From positions 1 through 64,000 of the forward strand of contig FTLJ01000758.1 in NCBI GenBank assembly GCA_900155495.1: DNA of 64,000 bases, written 5' to 3'. Positions 1-11,754 of this stretch are shown one piece after another (the stretch's first letter is position 1; every line of letters starts with the position of its first letter). The notes below the pieces were generated by a model. The model was not told where the DNA came from. It did not search any database and saw only the letters and a program-made list of their open reading frames with translations. The position numbers were made by a program, and so were the translations under genes. This DNA is from Porogramme epimiltina. Lineage: Eukaryota; Basidiomycota; Agaricomycetes; Polyporales; Polyporaceae.

Positions 1-268
1 GGGGGGGTGGGGGCATCTGCTGGTGGGGTTGGTAGGCACCATAGTATGGGGGTGGGTAGAGTGCCAGGGCGGGGTCAATAGGCACAGGGGGGGAAGGCGG
101 GGGCGGCTGCATTTGGTGTGCCAATGAAAGCTCGTGTGGGTGGTGGAGGGTGATGGACTGGGAGGAGTAGGAGGGCTGGTGGTGCTGGTAGGGGATGTGC
201 TGCTGTTGGTGGTGGTGTGGACTGTGATGAGTCTGAGGGAGGAAGTAGTCAGGGTACGAGGAAGACAT
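1..268 (-). CDS. N-terminal part of a Q/H/P/Y-rich low-complexity protein, truncated by window edge
   Basis: The minus strand is open from an ATG at 268 to the window edge (89 codons, no stop). The protein starts MSSSYPDYFLPQ and continues with His/Gln-rich and Pro/Tyr-rich runs, including PIDPALALYPPPYY near residues 63-76. No folded domain is visible. Such N-termini are common in basidiomycete transcription factors (C2H2 and others), but that is inference only; the diagnostic part lies outside the window. The long empty region upstream of it would fit a heavily regulated gene. Confidence 0.6.
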   Translation of the reverse strand, partial: MSSSYPDYFLPQTHHSPHHHQQQHIPYQHHQPSYSSQSITLHHPHELSLAHQMQPPPPSPPVPIDPALALYPPPYYGAYQPHQQMPPPP

Positions 269-674
269 GATGAGAAGGGAGGACGGGAGGGGAAGGGGGG
301 CGGGAACTGACATTGGGGCGAGGAACTGGAAGGAGATGGCAGGCGAGCTTAAAGGAAGCTGGGCAATCCTTCTTTGCGAGGAGGACCGTAGCTCACGTGG
401 AGTTGGGGCAGGCCGACAGAACGGGGCGAAGCGCTATTGGAGATTGGAGATGGGAACGAGGATGGACGGAGAGAGGTGAGAGAGTTGAGAGGGGGGGACC
501 GGTTCAGGACAAGAACGAAATTTGGATTCAGCACGGGCAATCAGAGAGTCGACGGGTGGCTGTCACCCTTGGCGGATCGGACTCCGCGCGACAACGAGTG
601 GGAAGCCGGAGGGGACGTCGAGATCTGGAAGAGGCGGGGCAGCGAATCTCAGGAGGGAGGCTCGCTCGCAGCAG

Positions 675-693
675 CTTCGTCGTCGTCGTCGCG
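675..693. repeat. CGT/GTC triplet microsatellite
   Basis: A short run of about five consecutive CGT units (ttcgtcgtcgtcgtcgcg) lies in the GC-rich non-coding region. No function can be assigned. Confidence 0.6.
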
Positions 694-1040
694 CAGAAGC
701 GGGGTAAGCGGGCAAAACGCTGAGCCCGCTTGTGCGACAGAGTGTGACCCCACCGCTGAGCTAACGCCGGAGTAGCGCCCGCCCCTGCCCGCGCCGCCGC
801 GCTAAGCCCCGGACTCTGACCTGGGGTAGACGCTAGCGCACGCCCCGCCGATCCGCCGTCCGATCTCCCCCGCCAATCCGCTCTCAGCTCCTCCCCGGCG
901 TGTGCGGCCCGTGCCGTGGCCCCCTGCCTCTTGCGGCTCGCTCCCGGCCCCCGACTCGGACCCGCCTCCGGGGCGCAGAGCGCACAGAGGCGCACGGGCT
1001 GCCGCCGGCCGGCGCTCGGTCGGGGGCGTGGGACCCAACA

Positions 1041-1057
1041 GCACGCACGCACGCACG
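1041..1057. repeat. Short GCAC tandem repeat
   Basis: About four copies of the tetramer gcac lie in a row in GC-rich sequence with no gene model. Confidence 0.6.
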
Positions 1058-4000
1058 AGTCAGGACCCAGCGCCAGCAGGACCACAGACGCCGCACCGTA
1101 CCCAGGACCGCCGCCCACAGAAGAGGGCGGGTACGTATCGCGCAGCCTTCCCTTATCCGACTTTTACGCGACAGCGGGTCACGGCGCACCCCACACCCAT
1201 TCAGACCCGCGCACTCCAGCCACCTAATTTTCCGCCTCGGTCCCGGTTTGGGGCCTCCCTTCGCACACGCATCCCGTGGGAGCACCCACAGGCGCCTCCG
1301 CTCCAGTCCCCCGTCTCAGGAACAGAACACGGCCCAATTCGTCCTCCTCGCCCTCACTCCATCCTCCTCCTTCCAGGCCGCCCCTGCCACCCAAACAGCG
1401 ATCTTCGCATTCCAGCGCCGCCATCCTATTCATCCCCTCCCCCGCCCGCCCGCCCGAATCTCCCACCGACCCTCTCCCACCTCCTTCGCCCGCCCCAGCC
1501 CCCGTCACGCCAGTTCCCCGTTTCCAAGCTAATTCCGTCCACTTTAGGCTCCTCTCGTCCCCTTTTGCCCCCCTTCTCGCTCCCACTCCTCCTCCTTCTT
1601 CCTGCCAAACAAAGCTCTCTGATCGCTTTCTAAGCCCATCCTTCCAGCGCCCTCTGCGCCCTCCATGTCGCCATCGCCCCCTCGTCACCCTCACCTCATC
1701 CGTTCGCACCATTAATCACCTCCCCCTCAGTCCAATTGTGACTCTCATCTCAGTAACCTTTGCGTACTTTCCCATGCCCGTCCGTCGTGGCTCTTATCTG
1801 ATCCACCGGCCAATCAGTATCTTCTTCTCTTGGTGACAAGTGTGCAGGCCCGCCACCACGCCTATTTCGTTGCGACATATCATTCATTTCGTCCTCCTGT
1901 TGCCTCCTTCTTCTATGAAGAACGCCATTCGTTCCTACTATCTTTCGTTCACACCACCCAGATGGCCGATCTCGCCTCTGATAAGCGGGCCATGTTTGTG
2001 CTTCCCGAGTCTCTCTCAGACGCACAGCTGCGTCCGGGCAAAAGTGCACCGGGTCTGTCCACGTTCAGCATGCATTGCTGCTTTCCCGTCGCTCCCAGGA
2101 TCGTGACCTCGTTCCAAACCTGCACCGCCTCGACGTAACGGCATCCTGGATCACCAGCTCCCCCCGCTCCTCCCCCTCTCCAGCTCACCGCATGGACAAC
2201 ACAATCATAGGAACATGGCTAACACGCCTGGACTCGGTGGCAATATCAACCTAAACACCCATCCTGACCGGGCAAACTTGGGACCTGCGCCTGCTCTGCA
2301 GGCACACGAAGTCGCACGGCCCCTCCTCCGCGCGCGAAGACCCGGCCTACCGCCGCTTCGGGTGACCCGAACCAAAACCATATCCTTACACGGTTCTGTC
2401 CACGGTACCACCCTCCCGTTCCGACCGCTTCTCAGCGTTCGCACACTCCGCCAGGCTGCCGCAGTTTCGAACAGTTCGCGAATCTCAACCCTCGACCTTC
2501 GACCGACCGTCCGGGCCACAGGAGGGACCAAAAGCGCGCTTCGCACCTAGTGCGGCCTGTGCCCGCCCCGTCCGGCATCCCATACCGGACCACGATTCGC
2601 GGTTCGCGATTCGCGCGGCGCATTCATTCACCACACTCCCACTCGCTCAGCCCGTTCCGCGACCATGGGTGCGCCCAGGGCGCGCCCGCTCGTCCCGGTG
2701 TCTAAACTTGGTGCGTCCAAGCTCAATCGTGTCTGCGCCCTCCTGGATCCCGGGCTTAGTACCTCCCAGGTTCCCTCCCGCGAGACCTCAGGGCGCCGTC
2801 GAGGCCCTGGCTGCCGCCGGTAGGCGCTCCCAGCGCCGCCTTCCGTCGCGTCTCTTTCCTGCCCGCAGCGTGCGCACACTCCGCGTCGCCCCTTCGTTCC
2901 CCCATCCGAGACCCCGCGCGTTCCCCGACTGCCATCGGTTGGCAGTTTCGGTCACCGATGGCACATGACTCTCACGTCGCCCAGGATGCCTCCGCGAAAC
3001 TCCAGTCGCTTGAGGCCCCCGCCCCGCCCCTTGCTGCGTCACACGCAAGAAAACACAATGCGCTGGGCACAGCGACGCTCCCCCTGTGGCGCGAATCATG
3101 TGTCAGCGCCCTCCCCGCCCTGCGCCCGCTTCTTTTCATTCATCTCCGTGGACACCACATGCGCCCCCAAATCCGCTCAGCTGGCGCAGGAGTGACTGCG
3201 CTGCATCGCTGGAGCCGGCGGCAGCCCGTCTCAATTGTGCAACACACCGTCAGCCTCCACCTTCCGGGCCTTTACGTGAACCCGGGGAGTGGAGACTGGC
3301 GAATGCTGGAACGCCGTACGGGACGCCATGGGCGAGGCACATTGAGTCCCCATTTAGCGCGAGCTGGGCATACCCAGCCAAGGGAACCGTTAAGCACGGG
3401 GAGCTGTTTACCGGGGCGCGTCGGCGGTTCCAGGAGCGCGGATGGCGTGCTCGCCGCGCCGAGTGCGTTCGTCGACCGTCGAGCGAGTACACGCTAGAAA
3501 CCGTCGCCTGTCACCGAAGCTCGCGAGCGAAGGGCGTGTCGCGAGCTGGCTGGCGAATTAGCTCGCCCTCCCGCTCGACCGGGGGAACGGGCACCGCAGC
3601 GCAGAACAGTGCACGGAAGGCGGGCGAGCGGCGGTAAGCCCGCCGTTCGCCACGAATGTACACAGACCTGCCCTATTTTCTCGCGACGTCATACCCGTTC
3701 ACAGACGTCGTGCACGTCGCCGAGGGGGGCGCGCCCGGCGCACGTCCGCCGCCGGGCAGCATCCTCCCAATCGCCGTGCGTGCATGGTCCGTTGTCGACC
3801 GCGATGATTCGATATTCGCACCAACGGCTGTCTCATCAGGGCGGCCCCCTCCCTCGTCCAGAGGACGACCGGCAGGCCCGCTTCCCACTAGAATTTTCTC
3901 GTGCTCGCGATCGCCTTTCCTCGTCGAACGCGCCGCTGCGGCCCCCTGCGCCTCTCTCTCAGGCCTGGCAATCGCAAAGGGCCGCGGCGGGATCGTCGAC

Positions 4001-4380
4001 CACGGCGGCCGGCAGATTTTTTTCCTGCTCCACCCGCCCGCGGCCTTACGGTGGGCCATCGGCTGTGCGCCACGGGACGTACGTGTGCGCGGGCTCAGCT
4101 GGGAGGCGCGCCCCCGCCTCTCCGCGGCCCAACTTAGAAACAGCATGGGACGACCGGTAGCACGCGGCCGCGCATTGCCTCTAAGCGCGGGCGCTCCCGC
4201 GAAGCCCTCAGAAGCGGGCTAGTGACGGTCGCGGGACCTCGCCGCCCCTGGCCTGCCGGGCTTGGCGTCAACTGCGTTTCCCTGCATCAGACTCTGCGAC
4301 GGGCACTGGAGACTCGACTCGACGCGAAGCCGTCCGCCGCGGCGCGCGAGTGCGACGGGGAAGGGGAAGGGAGGGTGGGG

Positions 4381-4406
4381 GCGCGTCGACGGTCGAGTCG
4401 ACGCGC
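4381..4406. repeat. Perfect 10-bp inverted repeat
   Basis: Arms gcgcgtcgac and gtcgacgcgc are exact reverse complements separated by six bases (ggtcga). The site is in the GC-rich gene-free region and could form a cruciform/hairpin or bind a dimeric factor; neither is shown. Confidence 0.65.
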
Positions 4407-4537
4407 TCGCACGTCCCCCTCGCCGCTGGGAGCGACGCCGAGGGACTGTGAACGCTTCCAACGCTTTTTTGTGCCCTCCCGCACCGAGGCGGGCGCAGAA
4501 GGCGCTATTTCTGGGGCGCACGCGGGACAGCGGGGCA

Positions 4538-4567
4538 CCCCGCGCCCCGCGCCCCGCGCCCCCGCCC
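4538..4567. repeat. C/G-rich heptamer tandem repeat
   Basis: Three adjacent ccccgcg units are followed by a degenerate C-rich tail, inside a GC-rich gene-free region. Confidence 0.55.
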
Positions 4568-5124
4568 CTGGCTGCGCTCTATCACGTCCGCGCGCCCGAA
4601 GGCTGCCTGCGGCCGTCAGCACGCCTTCGGCGGGCGGGGCTTCTGCGCCTTCTGCGGAGCGACTCGGGTGCTCGGGCGCAGGCGTCCGTCGCGCTCGGGC
4701 TTCCCGCGCCAGGCCGCCGTCTGCGCCTTCCTGGCCGCGCTCGACGCGCATCGTAGTCAGCCAGTCCGCCGCGCGCACACGGGGGCGAGGGGCGCGCTGC
4801 GCGCGGCCGGTCATCCGCGCCCCTCGCGTTCTCGAGCAGGGCACGCGTTCCGTAAGCCATGCCGACATCGACGCTCACGCCCCACGGCGCAAATTGCTGC
4901 CTGGGCAGAGAAGAGCCAGGTCCGCCGAGCGACGCTGCGCGCGATGTGGTTTCTGGTCGCGCGTTCGCCCGTCTCACGAGCGTCAGGAGGCCGGGCGGCG
5001 TTGAATATGCGACCCTGTGCGCCGTTCTTTAGAAGTGGCACGCTCCAACAGTGGAAATGGGGGGCATCTGATTGGGTGCTTCGCGGGGGGAGGGGCAGCG
5101 ACGAGGTGAGCGTACACAAGCAAT

Positions 5125-5154
5125 CATACTTCATATTACTTCATATTACTTCAT
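5125..5154. repeat. Ten-bp tandem repeat (tcatattact)
   Basis: Two perfect copies of tcatattact are flanked by partial copies. The tract is AT-rich and sits at the edge of the GC-rich block. Confidence 0.6.
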
Positions 5155-8100
5155 GTATTAGCCGACCGGCGTTCAAATGGCGCACAATTGAGGCGCCGCG
5201 CCCCTGTATGGCATCCCAGGCCACTAGCGCGTCGAAGCCAGCACCAGGAAATAGACCGGCGGAAGCTTGCGGAGGTCCGGGCCGGAACTCTCCTCGACCC
5301 GCGAATCCCACATTGCTCCCGTGCTCATCCTTGCGCCGTCCGGCATAGACCTCGCTGTCGGTCGGGACAAGGCTGAGGTTGAGTTGCCGCGGCGCGGCGT
5401 GTCCTCCGGTGTTCGTCCTGTGCTGTTCGAGTCGAGATCGTCCCCACCGAGTCGCCACCAAGGGTGCGTGGCTGGCGTGTTTGCACAGCCACGGCTCTGT
5501 TAAGAGCGTTCCGGGCATCAAGTTCTGATCACCACTGTGGTGGCAGCCACGGCTCTAGCTGCGTCGTGTCCACAGGGTCGTGACGGTGGAGTCACCGAGC
5601 GAGTCGGGCGGAGCTTGGTGGTTCGTGTCTTCTTAATTCCGCTAGATTTAGGGACGCGATTGTGGAGAATGGCAATGTAGAGGCTCCTTACTGCGGGAGA
5701 AGAAGCAGGAGAAGCGACAGTCTGATCGCTACTGGCGCGGTAGATTCAATTATATCAGCCACCTCAACAACGAAGTAGCAGCACCTTTCTGTTTGAACGT
5801 AGAAACCGCGTGACGTATAGCAGGGACGTTCGAAAGCATTTTACCATCCTTTCTGAGCACTGGTTTCCGGGGAGGGTTGGGAACCTGCGGAGAGCGCAAC
5901 TTGCCTGGGTAGGGATGGTACGGATTGCAGATCCACGGGTTCACTGGAGACGGTCAAAGAAGATGCCACGAGCATGTTCTAGTGTGGTTCCGAGAGAGGT
6001 AGAAATGAAGATCAGCTGAGCGTGCAATACGCCGACTGGAAAAAAAGCCATCTGCTCGTCAACCTTCTTTGCAACTCAGCTACCCACGTAAGTGCAGAAT
6101 TCCGCGAGCGGCGGAAAGACGGACGAACGGTTGAGACTAGTCCCTTGAATTTTTCCTCGTCAAAGGACGACTTTGCCTCGAACGCGTATCTATGATGTCG
6201 ACGAGAGTCTTGCGGCGGAGACAAGAGACTGGGCGCGGGTGGTTCGTTCTAAGTCGCCTTCCAAATCCGGCGGAGTCGACTCCGCGGCGGGATCCGAGAC
6301 CAGCCGGAAAAGGGTCCGGGAGCACAGCCGTGGGCGTCGAGTGACGATAGGTGACGATGGGCCACCGATCTGATTTTCCGACCGGGCGATTGGGACGGTG
6401 GTCTGCGCTGACGCAGTGACGCGACGCGGAGTGACGGCGGTGACCGTCCAGCGTTCGGCGCTCAGCGCTCAGCAGCCAGCTCCTGCCCCGCTCGACGGCC
6501 GACCCCCCGCAGGCGCCCGCTGGCACTCCCCGGCGAGCATCTTCCCATTCCAGCACACGCTCTCTCGTCCACCGCGGCATGCCCCGATCTCGCCCGCGCC
6601 CCTTCCCTCGCCGTTCCCTCGCCCGCGCTCGTCCCGCACTACAAATTCGCGCCAAATCACCCATCGCGCTATCGCTCTGCATCCGCGATCGTCCCCCGCC
6701 TTGAGAACGACGACAACGTTGAGAGGGGAACGCTGCTAGCGAGTTTCTCCAACAGAAACGACCCGCTGGAGGCGCTCATCACGGCGAAACGGCTGCGCGC
6801 CGCTGCGTCTGGTGTGTGCGCCATGCGTCGATGGGGCAAACATCGAGACCAGATCTCCCCGCAAAGTTCGGCGGCCCCGAAGCGGAAGGCTGTTTTCGGC
6901 CCCTCCTCAGCCTGGCCCGCAGCCGCCGCTCCTTCCTGCGACCACGGCAGGCGCGCGAATATTCAGTCGTCCGTGGCCTGCCGCCCCAGCCGTCCGTTTC
7001 TCGAGCGCGTCCTATTGACGTATCGCGCCCACCGTGCCGTAAGTCTGCAGCCCTCGCCCTCGCCGCGGGTGCCCCAACCAACTCTGCTGACGCACTCTAC
7101 CCACACACAGTCACCACAGCCCGTCCGCTGCGATGAGTCGTCTGCTAGCTCGTCGGCCTATTCCAGCGATAAGGGCCCATGACGCTGCGTCGTGAGCGCG
7201 CGCACCACATGCTCGCCCCGTCTTCTTCGAAAACGTGGGTCCGTCGTTCTCAGGAATGCCTTCGCCATATGGCATGCACTGATGATTGCGTTGCTGTCCC
7301 CCTAGCTCGTTCAGGCGAATGGCGGCGCGTGATTCTCATCACCATTCGTTGCTGCTAGCCTTTCGCTTGCTCTAGAGTTCCTCCAGATGTCGGAAGATGA
7401 CGTCGAAGCTCGTCTTTGCCCCGTATCCTCCGCTGACGGCAGAGCGTTGACGAAGCTGGTTTCCTCCCGCGCATGACTCGCACACTCTCAAGTAGGGTGC
7501 GGCAGCACCTTCTTTGTGCTGAGACCGGCGAGGGGACCCGCGTCATCTGGTATGAGATCCCGCGACTGCCCGCTCCTTTCTACCACGACGCATGCGTCCT
7601 CGGGCCCCACCGCCGGCCTGACAGATCATCACGCCTCCAGTCTGCACGCCCGCCGCGGTGTCTCTGACGTGCTCGAGGTCGACGCGGATCGATCTGTGCG
7701 TGCATGCGCGATTATCAGATAATACGACCTCTAACTCAAAGTTCGTTCACAGGAACAGCTGGCGATTGTTCTTCCAGCGTCGGAGTCCTCGTTGTGACCT
7801 ATCACGAGCCCCCGACGTCGTGCCTTGGTTTGTACTAGTACGACTAATAGACTCCTCGGACATCGGTCCTCGACGCTCGACTTTGCTGAGGACCCTCGTC
7901 GGAAGTGTATCCCGAATATGGCGTGTTCGTGTGGCTGGCCGAATGGCCATCCATTCTTTTGGCCCCTAAATGTCGTAAACTCATCTCGGCGATTACTACA
8001 ATGTGGACAGTGAATCTTCACCTTGTTCCTGTGAGCAGCGTTTCCTTTTGTTACTTCCCTGCGGGTGTACTAAGACTGCGGCACGATGTCGTAAACCGTG

Positions 8101-9278
8101 AACGGATCGTCTTCCATACAGCGAACCCCCGCCGTGCGTGTCCAGTGGCGCATCTAGGCCAACTCTGGCCACCGGGTTACTCACCGCCTCGAGCGCGCTC
8201 TTGGTGAGCCTCCTAACTTAAACCTCCTTCCATGTGCACACTGACCAGATCCGCTCGACGTGCTAGCCAAGGATGCAACTTACGCCGTTAGCACCCAGTC
8301 TGTGGCAGCATTGTTTCGGGACATCATTCAGTCGCTCTTCCGTGCCTAGCTTCGCAGCCCCACCGGCCGTCACTCTCCAGCAGTACCAGTCTGCTAAGGT
8401 CCGCCTTCTATCATACATCAGACCAAGCTCCTCCCGCCTTCGCGAACGTCTGGAAATACGAACACCGCCCATGTTCGTCCCCAAGCCCTCCCAGTCACCC
8501 TCGTGCCGAAGTGCCCCGAGGGCCAGCATCGGTCCTGTGCCGTCGTGCCTCCTCGCGCCCATTGGCCGACACCGACTCGTGGCCCGCTCTCGTTCACAGC
8601 CCACGAACAGCCCACAAATCAGAGCGGGGCGGCATGCCCGCAAGGCTCGCCCCCGGTCGGACGTAGATCCCGCGTCCCACATGCGCCCCCGCCCCGCACG
8701 CGCGAACGAGCGGCCAGGGCGACCCCGTGCCCCACCCCGCCGTCCGCGCCGCCGTTCCGCACCCTCAGCTCTTCTCCCGCCGGGGGACGCAGCCGCCGGA
8801 GGGGGCAGCCCTCACTCGGGCCTTGTGGCGGGTGCAAGCCGCCAGCGTCGGCCTCGAGGCTCGCATCCTACTTGCACTGCGCCCCCCGATCCCTTGTGTG
8901 ACCGCGTCCGCGTTCCCAGGGCCCGCTCACGCTCCCAGCGGTGCACAGCGTGACGCGCCGCCGCGCCGCCCTGGGCCTGGCCCGGTGCGCGGGTGCGGAG
9001 CCGGCATTCCCGTCTTAGTGCGCGCCGCGGCTTTCGCGGGCGTCGGCGCGCACTAGACATTCCTGGCAAGAGAGCACTCTCCACGCCGCCAGGACGCCGA
9101 GGCCGCGCGTTACGACAGGCCGCGCGTGCCGCGCGCCCCCGTGGCCCCCCCCCCCTCCTCGCGCCTGCGAACGGCGGCGGGCTGACAAGGGAGCGGAGGC
9201 TTGGGCGCCGCCGGCCAAGGCCCAAGGACGGGGGTGCGGCTCGCGCGCAGAGGAAGCGCGTCCTTGGTCCCCGCGCGC

Positions 9279-9286
9279 TATTTATA
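9279..9286 (-). promoter_or_regulatory. TATAAATA box inside a GC island (minus-strand orientation)
   Basis: The plus strand reads tatttata, so the minus strand has the classical TATAAATA element, isolated inside sequence that is otherwise almost all G and C. No coding start lies a short distance downstream on the minus strand. It could be the core promoter of a non-coding RNA or of a very long leader of the gene starting at 268. Confidence 0.3.
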
Positions 9287-11754
9287 GCCGGCGCGGCGGG
9301 GCGCGAGCCGCCTCCCAGGTGCTCGCACGCGCGCGCGAGCCCGACGGCTGCGCGGCCGGTGTGCAGAGTGCGGCAGGGGCGCAAGGGGCGGCGCGCGCGG
9401 CGTCTCACACTCGACGGGCTCTTCGGTCGCGCGGCCACGTATGCGCGATGGTTTCGTGCTCAGGACGCGGGTTGGGGGTGAGAAGGCGCGCTATTTTCCT
9501 TTGAGGAGTGGAAGTTGCGGCGCGCCAGACGGCACGGGGGCGTGCCAGCGGACGATTATAGCAGCGCGCGAGGCGGTGTACAGCTTCGCGCTCGTGTTCC
9601 GCGAACTTGAAGGTTATCGTAGTGTATACGTAGATTAGGCACGTCCTGTACTCCGCCAGGAACGACGTCGGCGTCGCTGTCGGCGTCGATATACTTAGCG
9701 TGCGGGGGGTAGCCGCGACGGTGTGTGCCTTTGGCCGTCGCAAGCTTACAACGGCATGTCGCGGAGCGATGCGTGGGTTCAAGATGACAGTAATCAACGT
9801 GTCGCATCAGGGGCACAGATACTCCACGCCCTTTTCTTCGAGCCGACTTCGTAGTTGATTGACGGGCAGGTATCACCGAATGGCGTGCGCGACAGTGAAA
9901 ATCCACGGTTCGAATGATTATTGACACGACGAAGGGTTTTAGTCTACCACTGACGTGGTGCTATCTCAAGTTTTCCAAGAGTTTTTTCCGCCACACATTT
10001 GGTCCTATCGGCCTGCCACTAGATACAACGATTGGCTGTGACTTGGAGACACACACGTACAGAAGTCCGAGAGTGCATCGGGGGTCTGATATCCCGACCA
10101 AGGGAGGTGTGAGGGCTGAATCCTTAAAGTAGACGACCTGAAATGTGTTTCCTTGGACCTCGCACGTCTTCCTTTGCTCGTGGTAGTACAATTCAGCACA
10201 ACGAGGCCCTTTTAAAGCTGTCGGTGATGTCGCCGGAACAATAAGTAGGTTTAAATATATGTGGCCCAAGGATGCGCGGAGTACGTGCAGCCCATAGCCA
10301 ATGCACGCACCTGAACAAGGGCCCGACGGACGACCGCGGGAGTTGGGCTTTCGGTGACGACCGCAGTGACGCGCGTCGTCCTGCTGAGCGATCTAGCGCG
10401 GGCCGTTATCGGTCGCGGCCTAGCAAAAGCACCCAGCAGCGCCAGTGAGCACCTGCCGGGGAGCCTACCACGAGCCTCAATTGAGTGCATGGGAGAGGAG
10501 AGACGGAGCTGGGTGAGCAATCGCCATATTAGGAAGTGCGGAGGCAGGATCGTACTCACGACCGCCGTACGTCCCGAGGGCGAGAGTTTGCTCGAGCCCT
10601 TGGTACCTGCACCGACGTCGACATCGACAGCGACCCGGGTAGATCTGACCATCTTCGGCGGTCAGAAATATCGCCGAAGCGGGGCTCGTCGGACGGGCGG
10701 TGCGTCGAGGCTCGAGGACGTCAGAGTAAGGCCGACAGTCGTGCGTACCGTCTACCCCCCGTTATGCACCCGTTACGGATTGGAGAAGGCACCCTGTTTT
10801 GCGCTAGAAGCGCGCTGAGCTTGTGGCGCAAGTCTGGAGGAAATCTGGGAGGGCGGGGGTGGGAGTGCCAGGGTTGGGGGTGTCCTAGCGAGTTTCGCTC
10901 AATGATGCTTAGGAGGGCGTCATCCCGACGTTGTTACGGCGCGGCGGGAAAATTGCCTGCAACGTTCATCACATGCATTCCAAGACGGAAGTGTACGGGA
11001 GGCCGATAAGTCCTCTTCGTGAGGAAAGCCATTTTTACAACGAGACGGACAAGGAGCTCCCGTTCCGCTGCTGGTACCCAAGCCTCTTGGTCCGCCGTTG
11101 GCATGCGAACTGAGAACATGAACGGTAAAGTTTGCTTAATGACGACAATGGGAAGCTCAATCGCCATAGGACGCCGGCCTGAATTCGTCTGGTTCTGTGC
11201 AAGAGTCCGATCATCAGAGGCCCGTGAAGGATAGATGCGGAGGACACCAGCGAACCGTGATCGTGGGGTAATTGTACAGGGCGCACAGTTGTACCTGCTT
11301 AGCGCATGGGCAAGTTCTTGATGTGTAGGGCGCTACCATGAGGCTGCGCAGAGGCTTTGAACATGACCTGAAGATGATGCATTTGGGGGGCTGAGCCCCA
11401 TTAACAATGCCCCCTGCACGTGGACTACAGCTGCGTGGACTCCGAGATGTCACGGACAGGTGCGTGCTCCCCTCCACAGTTATGATTTGATCCGCCTAGG
11501 CTGAGCATACGGCGCAGCGGAAGCCGCAGGCCAGAGATAGGGACGAAAGACGGCGGAGGTCGACGAGCTCGGGGTCGACACCGCGGATGGTGGTGGTCGT
11601 GAAAGAGAGGGCGGGGCCAGTACGGGCCGGATTGAGACTCCGCTGTGGCACAAGGACGGGGAGGCGCGCTGGGCGCTCGCGCTCAGCTGGCCTCGTCGTC
11701 CAACTTGCCGTCTTCGAGCTGCGCGAGGCGGCACGCCCTTCATCCTCCTCCACG

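Larger units (their letters stand above)
269..11754. other. 11.5-kb stretch without a supportable gene
   Basis: This lies between the minus-strand start at 268 and the CDC4-like start at 11755. About 800-5100 and 8600-9550 are very GC-rich, so several frames stay open together on both strands; the translations are Arg/Pro/Ala/Ser-rich with no recognisable domain. About 5600-6150 and 9900-11400 are more AT-rich. I see no tRNA, transposase, reverse transcriptase or long terminal repeat. It may hold long 5' leaders with non-coding exons, a distal promoter or non-coding RNAs. Confidence 0.6.

Noticed and set aside
528..1118. 196-codon minus-strand frame upstream of the partial gene at 1-268
   Set aside because: Low-complexity Arg/Ala/Pro translation overlapping other open frames; nothing links it to the gene at 268.
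900..1633. Overlapping long plus-strand frames of about 200-240 codons
   Set aside because: Three frames are open at once in Pro/Arg-rich, very GC-rich DNA; no domain, no splice pattern.
3609..5348. Series of 180-260 codon frames on both strands
   Set aside because: GC-driven; composition is Arg/Ala/Pro-rich in every frame and no conserved motif is visible.
9905..9925. GGTTCGAATG resembling a tRNA T-loop
   Set aside because: No matching A box, anticodon arm or acceptor stem upstream.
10354..10818. 154-codon plus-strand frame
   Set aside because: No recognisable domain, overlaps another open frame, no promoter or splice support.
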